From NCBI GenBank assembly GCA_030280995.1, contig JASXTE010000256.1:1-64000 (forward strand): a stretch of 64,000 nt of DNA. The letters are read 5' to 3'. Shown piece by piece: positions 56,928-64,000 of the stretch. The number at the start of each line of letters is the position of its first letter. The first letter of the stretch is position 1. The notes beneath the pieces were generated by a model. That model was given only the letters and a program-made list of their open reading frames with translations, had not been told where the DNA came from and did not search any database. Made by a program: the position numbers and the translations under genes. Source of the stretch: Hemileia vastatrix. Lineage: Eukaryota > Basidiomycota > Pucciniomycetes > Pucciniales > Zaghouaniaceae.

Positions 56928-58778
56928 TTACTCTTTTCCAACCTTCTTCTTTCCTCCTGGTTGTTTGATGACTACGAGAGGGAGGGATGAGAGAGAGTCG
57001 AAACAAAAAGGTCAGTTCAACGTCAGAGTCTCTTGCTCTCTACGAGTCAGAAACTTTTTTTTGATGAGCTTGAGGAAAGCTTTTGCATGACACTTACGAG
57101 TCTTATGAATGTGTGGAAGAACTCCACCACCAGCGATGGTGGCACGAACGAGAGAATCTAACTCTTCATCTCCACGGATTGCTAGCTGAAGATGACGAGG
57201 AGTGATACGTTTGACACGAAGATCCTTGGAAGCATTTCCTGCATGAGTGGAAGTGTGGAGATGGTTGCGAGAGAGTAGTAGGAGTGGAAAGAAAAGTGAA
57301 AGAAGTCAGAATTTGATCTCTATCGAGTGAGCTAGAAGTTCACAACCTCACGAGTTGGCAGAGCTTCTACCAAAATCGCTGTTCATTCTAATGCGTCTCC
57401 CGCTAGTTCCCTCTTTGATCGTCAGGCGTATATCCAACCCCAAGCCATCATCTTCAAAGCTCGAAGTCTACTCACCTGCCAATTCGAGGACTTCAGCAGT
57501 CAAGTACTCTAGGATAGCACTTGCGTATACGGCAGCCTTGGCTCCAATACGGACGTGGTTTTGAGTACGAGACTTGAGGAAACGATGGATACGTCCGACT
57601 GGGAACTGAGAGGGGGAAGGAGAAGCAAATTGAGGAAGGAAGGAAATCAAAAGTGGCAAGGCAAAGATTGTCAGCATTCCTGAACGCCTGTTGTTCAGAT
57701 CCGATGTCTAAATCGATCCTACTATATCAATGAACCCGCTGTTTTCGACTTTGAAGCGAAAGAGAAGAGAGGAGAGGAGAGACAAAGAGCTGCAGCCACA
57801 ACCTAGAGCCGCACTTGTGAGATTCCAACTGATTTCCTTATCAAAGATCTCTCTCTGAACTTCATCTCCATGCCCATGAAAAGTTAGAGATGGAAAGACA
57901 TTCTACCAGAAATAGCGCGCGCTACTTCCTATCATGTGATGAAGGATGTTACTCAGCTTGAAGAGACCCAAGAGATGATCTACCACCACCACCTTCTCCC
58001 CTCCCTTTCCTTGTCCGATTTGGCCCTTCCCAACACGCCTCATTCCCTCCTGTTGAACTATAGTCCTATTCAAGACACCATCTGCAGTATCGAATAGTCG
58101 AACTATGACGTTTGTCTTCACGAAAGTTGATTGGAGAAATCGCAAACAGGTTCCGTTTGCAGAACTACAATCCCACTGTGCAGCTCTTCAATACCAGATC
58201 TGCTCTATAAACGCGTCTTGAACTTGGATTGGATTGAAGCTATCGAGATATTCGTTCATCTTGAGAAAAGAATCGCGTCATCTTGAGAAGCATCTTGAGT
58301 GGAAAAGAATGGATGGAAAAGTTGAATCTTGAGGTTTCTTCATCACCGTCTGTCTCTCTCTCTTCTCGAGTCATCAACGCAAAGGGCAGATATCTGAGTA
58401 TCAGAAACGAATATACAGGTCATGAAATACTCACTTGAAGACCGGCACGGGCAGATTGAGTAGTAGACTTCTTACTGATAGGATCGAAGGATGCAAAGTG
58501 AAAGGAATGGGAGTCAGTCATTTCGGGCAGGGCATCTCATACGACACTGCTACAGAGTTGGATGATGATGACGATGATCAAGATGATGTACAGTGTGCCA
58601 ACTCGATGACCAGGATGGAATGATTGGCCATCCTGATGGATTGCTTGATCTTCTGAGGCGAGGGCGGGCTGGAGCGATGGGAGGGGATGGGAATTCTACC
58701 TCTATTTCCTCAACATTGTACTCACGAAGCAGCTTGAGATGAACCTCCTTTACCTCCTTTCTTTGCAGCTTCAGACAT
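56928..58778 (-). CDS. HTZ1: Histone H2A.Z variant
   Basis: Five exons, 58778-58726, 58474-58435, 57605-57476, 57238-57098 and 56971-56928, give 135 residues. The tail [20 protein letters not shown] leads into [20 protein letters not shown]. The H2A.Z-specific text is [60 protein letters not shown] and [18 protein letters not shown]. In canonical H2A the corresponding text is GAPVYLAAVLEYLAAE and the docking domain differs. H2A.Z is placed at promoter-flanking nucleosomes by SWR1. The gene is intron-rich, with one intron of 829 bp after exon 2, which is unusual for a core histone but normal for the variant. Confidence 0.95.
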
Positions 58779-60382
58779 TGTTATAGAATAAACGTTTAGA
58801 GAGTTGAGGTTGAGTTGGATGACTTTTTTGATGATGTTGGTGGGAGAAGAGGCAAGGCGCGAAAGATTGCTGCTGGAAGAGTCAAAGCCAGAGAAGCCCA
58901 AACTTGGGCTTCTCAGAGTTGCGCTTTGGATTCGTAGAAAGTTCTTGAAGATGCTAAAGAAACCTGAAATCTTTCACATAATTCTCATAATCGCTGAATC
59001 GCAGATTGTCGCCTGTTTTCGAGAGGAGAGGGAGTTCTCTCCAGCTCGACTGCTTGCTCCAAAAGAGTCGAGTCGGAAAAAGGTCGACTATTTGGGGCAT
59101 CCAAGTCGAGAAACCTGCCAGAGTGATGATTGGAAAGATGAAGAAACCAAAAAGAGAAAGAAAGAAGAGAAGATGTCAGTACGAGAGCTGTGAAGAAAGA
59201 GATAGCAGGTAGATGATTGGGCTACCAAGAACGAAGAATTCAAAGGAAAGCATCTGACGCATGCCTCTTACCTCCTAGAGAGTAATCCGTACATAGTGTA
59301 TCTGAGTTTATCTTTGTATTCTGAGAATCATGATTCTTGTATGCTAAGGGAGTGAGGCGAAGCACAGAGATGATTTCGAGAGGTGAGATGGAGGTGAGAG
59401 TTGAAGATGAAGAATCCAGAGGGCTTTATTTGCCTCTCCTCCGTCCGATAAGATCAACTCAACAGTGATCGTTGAGATTGATTTTCAATTAGAAGATTTC
59501 TTATGATCTACTGGATCACCTTTCCAGCGAAACTGGCGTCTAAGGATCAAATTTCATGTCGCATGAGCTGCTGATCAGCTTTGGAAATCTTTCTGAATTC
59601 AGAGCAGAGAGTCGTCTTCGAGATCATCGCGAAACAAGAGCGAATATCTTTGTCATTTGAATTTCTCTAGTTTCAATCAAATCTCATCGAAAGGACAGCG
59701 ACGAGGGGGTTCTGAGATTGCAAGCCCTGCTACAGATGAGCCGAAGTTGGAGATCGAGTATTGCAACGAGGCCAGAGAAATTTGTTTTGGGAGAAAATGC
59801 ATTTTGGAAACTATTTTCATACGTTTGCTTTCTAGATTGTAAGAAGAAGCTACGATGGAATGCCGAGATAATATCGAGTTGCTCACTCAAGGTGGTCTTT
59901 GAAGCAAGGGTGAGGACAAACCAAGATTGCGAACGGAGAGGTGCCTAGCAAGCTGACTTAGATTTCAGTCTTTTATTCAAAGAGATCATGTTGAACTGCA
60001 GGCTACCGAGCCCTTCGGAAAGCGACTGGTGGTGGCTTGAGCAGCGAAGAAGCGATGTGGCTGGTTCGCGGTTTGTCGAGATGTTCAGAATCTTGCGACT
60101 ATGAAATCGAAAACACAAACCATGGTTTTTTCAGAAAATAAAGGAAGTAGATACAGATTACGATTCCAGTATTCGAATCCAAGCGAATGTGGGGATCAAG
60201 GGATAATCTGAAGGCTGCGAGACGAGATTCAAGAAGACATGAGAAATCGAGAATCGAGATGAGACCCAGAAAAGTCTCAGCTAGATAGAAGAAAGAAGAT
60301 CAAAACTGTAAGCAGAGTCTAATGGGAAGACAGAACGGAACAAAAAGCACGATTAAGATCCAGTGGCGACTGGCGACATCAA
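58779..60382. other. Long intergenic region upstream of H2A.Z
   Basis: 1604 bp. Purine-rich plus-strand frames (for example 58804-59193) lack protein-like composition. No tRNA, repeat or conserved coding text was recognised. Possible room for a non-coding transcript, but nothing supports one. Confidence 0.5.
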
Positions 60383-61200
60383 TCAGCATTTGGTGTCGAT
60401 GTCGTAAGGTCCCTGGGATTCGAGAGAGTAGCTCCAGCATATCAGTAATAAGCGCATAAAAAGCAAACTTTCGAGTCGTCGACTTCTGCAAGATCCGAAG
60501 CTGATACTCACCCACCAAGTCTCTTGATTGTCACGGTAGTCATTCTCATAATTGACGTAGTTGCTCATTACGGACAGATAATACTCTCCACGAGTACCAC
60601 AAGGAATGTAAATGTTGTTGGCTTCGATCAAGGATTTGTCACCGCGAACTTTCTGTCCGTACTTGGAGTTGATGTTTACTCTTCTGTTGCTACGAGTATT
60701 GACGAAAGAGAGAGTGACATAGTCGGTGGCCTGAGAGAAAATGAAGTTCAGATTGCGGATGAGTAAGAAATCTGTCATTCTCCAGATAGAAATCCAGAAG
60801 AACACTTGTTTTGATTACTCACGGCACGACGTCCATCCTTTCCCTTGTATAGAAGATCGAAGGTGCGTCCAAGACGGTCAGCATTGCTTGGAGAGCAAAG
60901 AGTGTCTTCTCTTTCCTGAGAACATCTGTCGTAATCTTTGTATCCATTGCCGTATCCATTGTTGTCGCCATTGTCGTATCCATTGTCATATCCTCCGGAG
61001 TGATCATGGTCATTATCATAATCTCCCGAGTGGTCATTATCATAATTTCCTGATTGATCATAATCTCTAGCGATGTTCTTGACATCAGATAAGGGTTTGA
61101 CTTCGACTTGAGGTGGTAGAGCAGCGTTATCGACAGCAGGAAGAGCATAGACGACGACGAGAGAGGACAAGAGAGATAGGAAAGTCAAGTTGAACTTCAT
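60383..61200 (-). CDS. Small secreted protein with Asp/Gly/Tyr/His repeats
   Basis: Three exons, 61200-60823, 60730-60512 and 60412-60383, give 208 residues. The signal peptide is MKFNLTFLSLLSSLVVVYAL. A repeat zone near residues 47-80 reads YDQSGNYDNDHSGDYDNDHD, then SGGYDNGYDNGDNNGYGNGY, rich in Asp, Asn, Gly and Tyr. A more ordered domain follows: CSQEREDTLCSPSNADRLGR, DYVTLSFVNTRSNRRVNINS, NIYIPCGTRGEYYLSVMSNY, ending YDIDTKC. The spaced Cys suggest disulfides. I do not recognise the family; cell-surface adhesion, metal binding or an effector-like role are guesses. A TATA box is at 61308-61315, 108 bp upstream of the ATG. Confidence 0.75.
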
Positions 61201-62045
61201 GATGGAGATTTGAGGTTTGAGTAGAGAGTTGAGATTTGAGCGAGTGAAGAGCGAAGATGAGAGGGTTGCAGCGAAGGAAGATGAGCGAAAAGCGTTATTT
61301 GGGTCTCCTTTTATACCTTTTCTGACAGTTTCGGAATCTCTTTCCATCTCCACGATCTTCAAACGTTGACGATTTGACGTTACTAAGGAAGGAAAAGCCT
61401 ATGTGTCGACGTCTGTTTCCAAAAAGAGTGTTGAAGTCAGTAACGAGCGCGTGGAGTGGGGTGGACGAGACATCCGTGGCTCTGAAAATAAACACAGAAA
61501 AGCTCCTGAATGTCGATCAGGGTCCCGAATAAAGCCACGAGGAGCCCGAGTTGATCCCTCACGAGAGCTCAGGGGTAGCGTGAAGAGGTCTTCTCGAAGC
61601 CCTCAAACCTCCTCAACGACCTTTCATCCCATTCTTTCTTCCCTCTTGTTGTTATTTAAGGAAAATAAGTCAGTTTCTAGGGGGAAATCTGGGTGAACCA
61701 ACCTTCTTTGCGTTGCCAGCGTGCATCATGGAAGCTTCTTCCCTCGAAGCAAGCCTTTCTTTCCTGACCTTGGAAACTTCTTCTCTCCTTTGTTCTTTGT
61801 GATCTTTCTTTGTCAGGACGGGCCATTCTCACCAGGGAATGAAGCGAACAGAGATTTCGTGACGATGGGGTTTTCATTTGATGAAAAGGACCGGAAGAAA
61901 GTACAAGAGGTTTTGATTTGTTTTTTTTTTTTACAAGAGCGGGGGAGAGAAGAGTCAAGATATGACACAGAGAGATGATTTTACACAAAAGCCCAAAGAA
62001 AAGAAGAAACATCGAATCAAGAATCAATTGGTAAAGCATGATGCT
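61201..62045. other. Intergenic: promoter of the secreted protein and 3' region of the CNT gene
   Basis: 845 bp with the TATA box noted separately and a T-run near 61921-61932. No gene recognised. Confidence 0.55.
61308..61315 (-). promoter_or_regulatory. TATA box of the small secreted protein gene
   Basis: TATAAAAG on the minus strand (CTTTTATA on the plus strand), 108 bp upstream of the start codon. Confidence 0.55.
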
Positions 62046-63800
62046 TTACTCTGCTAGCAAACCTGCAATTGCAGCAGTACTGCAAGTGACTAGAATACCA
62101 GTGATAAGAGCGGATGGAGAGAGCTTGACAATGAGAGCAGATCTCTTTGGAGCCATGGCACTCAAGATACCGATGTTGATACCCATTGAACTGATGTTAC
62201 CGAATCCACAAAGCATGAAACTTGAGATCAAGTTTGCTCTTGGAGACAAAAAAGGTCTGAGTGGTTGAAGTTGGAGGTAGGCGACGAATTCGTTGGAAAC
62301 GATCTTGGTGGCTAGAAGTCGAGAACAGGTCAAGACTTCACTCTTTGGAACACCCATGAGGTAGACTAGAGGCCACAAGAGGTAAGAGCCCATAAGCTGC
62401 GGGAGAAAGAGAAGAGAGTGAGGTGATGGAGAGAAGAGCCGAGTCGAGTCAGCGAACCGCTGAAACACAGCTGAGAGCTCATATCTTCCTCTCGACTCAC
62501 CTCTAGAGTAAGGAAATTACGTTCTAATCCCCACATTTGACCTATCCACATAAGAAGTCCATCAATGGTATGAACGAGAGAAACGATGACCAAGACGTTG
62601 CAGAAGATGAGACCAGCGACGCGCAGACCGAACCAAGCTCCAAGAGAGTAAGAGTGAAGCAAGTTTGCAGCTTGTTCTTCATCACTTTCTCCCTTGTCGA
62701 TGACAGCAGCTTGACCAGAAGACAGAGGTACCTTGGTCTCTGGCATACGAAGTTTGGAAGCAGCGATAGCTCCAGGGATAGACATGACCGAAGAAGTGAT
62801 CAGATACCTAGGATCGACACCCAAGTTGACGTAAGCGATGAACACACTTCCAGCGATGGTAGAGAAACCACTGACGAGCACTTGATGCATTTCTAGAGAC
62901 GAGGAGGTGGGAAGAGAGATGCAGAGTGACGGAGTGTGAGCGACTTTCCTTCACGTCGAATCGAAGCAGTCGTAGACTAGACTAGATTTCCGAAACTCGA
63001 CTTACCAGAGGCAGTGAAGTGTTGAACGTATGGACGAGTCAAGACACAGTTCTCTCCTTGACCGATGAAAGGAGAAGCAACAGCAACTACGGCTTCTGCT
63101 CCAGAGATGGCCATGGTCTTGTAGAAGAACCAAGCCAACTTTCCAATGACCCATTGAAGGACTCCGAGATAGAATAGGGCGATTGCAAGAGCGATGAAGA
63201 AGATGATGGCAGATAGAGTGTTGACGAAGAAGTAGTGGTTCTCGACGAATTCAGCGCTCCAGAAGAAAGCAGCTCCTCCGACCTCAGCCTGAGTGAGAAG
63301 ATCAGCAGCAGCTTGAGCAATCCATTTGAAGAAGCTGAATCCAGCCCCGGTTCTGAAGGCGAACAATCCAATGATCATTTGAAAGCCAAATCCTAGAATG
63401 ATGGTTTGAGCCTTGACTGCCGCATGATTGTGACTGCAGACGAAGAGACCTAGGTTGATGAGAGCGATACCTCCTAGAGATCTCGTTCTGTCGACGTAAG
63501 TGGAAGTGGCAGTTTCTGGAATTCCATAAGTAGCACCGAGCCATAAGACGAGGAAAGCCCCCCAACCGGCAACTAGCTTTCCTCTATGAGTGAGCATCGA
63601 CCAAGGCTTTCCTAGCACGGTGTTCCATGTCTTGGAAAGAACCAGCACGATTGGACGTTGAGGAATGTACTTGGAGTTGTGTAGAAGGATCAAAAGGATG
63701 AAGAACTGAGGAAGAGAAGATATAATTGGACAGGAGTCAGATCAGAGATCTCCGAGCGATTGACGGTCGGATCGGCTGAACTCACCCAAGTCTGTTCCAT
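62046..63800 (-). CDS. Concentrative nucleoside transporter (CNT family), 5' end uncertain
   Basis: Exons 63705-63006, 62892-62501 and 62396-62046 join in phase and end in TAA. CNT text: FFILLILLHNSKYIPQRPIV, FRTGAGFSFFKWIAQAAADL, HYFFVNTLSAIIFFIALAIA, SGAEAVVAVASPFIGQGENC, EMHQVLVSGFSTIAGSVFIA, MSIPGAIAASKL, KIVSNEFVAYLQLQ and FMLCGFGNISSMGINIGILS. The family moves nucleosides into the cell with H+ or Na+. A 15-bp exon (63800-63786, MEQTW) joins in phase upstream and starts with ATG right after an in-frame TAA, giving 485 residues. Fungal members are usually longer at the N-terminus, so more 5' exons may lie beyond the window. A near copy of this exon lies at 63907-63965. Confidence 0.85.
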
Positions 63801-63965
63801 TTACGGGAAAGAGAGATGAAAAGAGGAGAGAAAAGAAAGAGAAGAAAAGAGATCTGAGAATACACAGGCAGAGATAGGCAGGGCAGGCAGGAAATGAAGG
63901 CAATGAATTGACGGCTGGATCGGTAGAACTCACCCAAATCTGTTCCATTTACGAGAAAGAGAGAT
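63759..63965 (-). repeat. Imperfect duplication of the CNT 5' exon and donor
   Basis: Segments 63759-63817 and 63907-63965 are 59 bp each, with 6 mismatches and offset 148. Both carry, on the minus strand, TAA-ATG-GAA-CAG, then ACT or ATT, then TGG, followed by a GTGAGT donor. The two would encode MEQTW and MEQIW. Confidence 0.8.
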
Positions 63966-64000
63966 CACAGGAGAAGAGGGAAGGGAAAAAGGAGAGTCTT

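Noticed and set aside
58804..59193. Plus-strand 129-codon frame upstream of H2A.Z
   Set aside because: Purine-rich random-looking text, overlapping the H2A.Z promoter, no splice or family support.
59657..59948. Overlapping frames on both strands
   Set aside because: Mutual shadows with no coding composition.
1..64000. tRNA, rRNA, CRISPR, insertion sequences and retroelement proteins
   Set aside because: I looked for tRNA box-like text, repeats with spacers, and reverse transcriptase or transposase motifs and saw none that hold up.

Overview
The window is a piece of a fungal nuclear chromosome, most likely from a basidiomycete. Nearly every gene is split by short GT-AG introns (mostly 50-120 bp, usual donor GTGAGT). 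Genes are packed on both strands at roughly one per 2.5 kb. The families present (RFT1, Spc24, Tim10, Atg15, TRAPPII, Jsn1/Puf2-type PUF, H2A.Z, a METTL14-like protein) are fungal or eukaryotic. I could not place the species; a Ustilaginomycotina-like or Pucciniomycotina-like genome of moderate GC would fit. I saw no viral genes, CRISPR array, rRNA or convincing tRNA.

Layout. 1-6.3 kb: C-terminal end of a DUF3684-type protein, a secreted Cys-rich protein (-), and the divergent pair RFT1 (-) / SPC24 (+), 88 bp apart. 6.8-14.4 kb: a 1318-residue Gln/Ser-rich C2H2 protein (+), a small coiled-coil ORF (-) and an F-box-like protein (-). 14.7-22.2 kb: a METTL14-like m6A-methyltransferase-family protein (+), TIM10 (-) and a Ser-rich protein of unknown role (-). 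23.8-36.8 kb: a two-RRM plus PUF RNA-binding protein (+), ATG15 lipase (-) and, divergent from it, TRAPPC10/Trs130 (+). 37-46.4 kb: NIF3 (-), a 129-bp tandem duplication, a DUF229 membrane protein (+), a glyoxalase-fold protein (+) and an arrestin-like protein (+). 46.9-58.8 kb: GH16 glucanase (+), a class I methyltransferase (-), riboflavin kinase FMN1 (-), a GPI-type aspartic protease (-) and histone H2A.Z (-). 60.4-64 kb: a small secreted repeat protein (-) and a CNT nucleoside transporter (-) whose 5' exon is duplicated.

The genes do not form a pathway cluster. They are mostly housekeeping: ER glycosylation, kinetochore, mitochondrial import, autophagy, Golgi traffic, flavin synthesis and chromatin. 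A scatter of secreted or cell-surface proteins (Cys-rich protein, GH16, aspartic protease, repeat protein) lies between them.

What stands out: (i) five genes whose conserved frames do not join without a small frame offset, including three +1 offsets in ATG15 and a perfect 5-bp tandem duplication in the aspartic protease; (ii) the METTL14-like protein with a DPPL motif and an RGG tail; (iii) a perfect 129-bp head-to-tail duplication bounded by TGTAA/TTACA; (iv) a duplicated start exon in the CNT gene; (v) a C-terminal HExxH-like motif in the DUF3684 protein. Exon borders were placed by eye from splice consensus, phase and family conservation, without transcript data.
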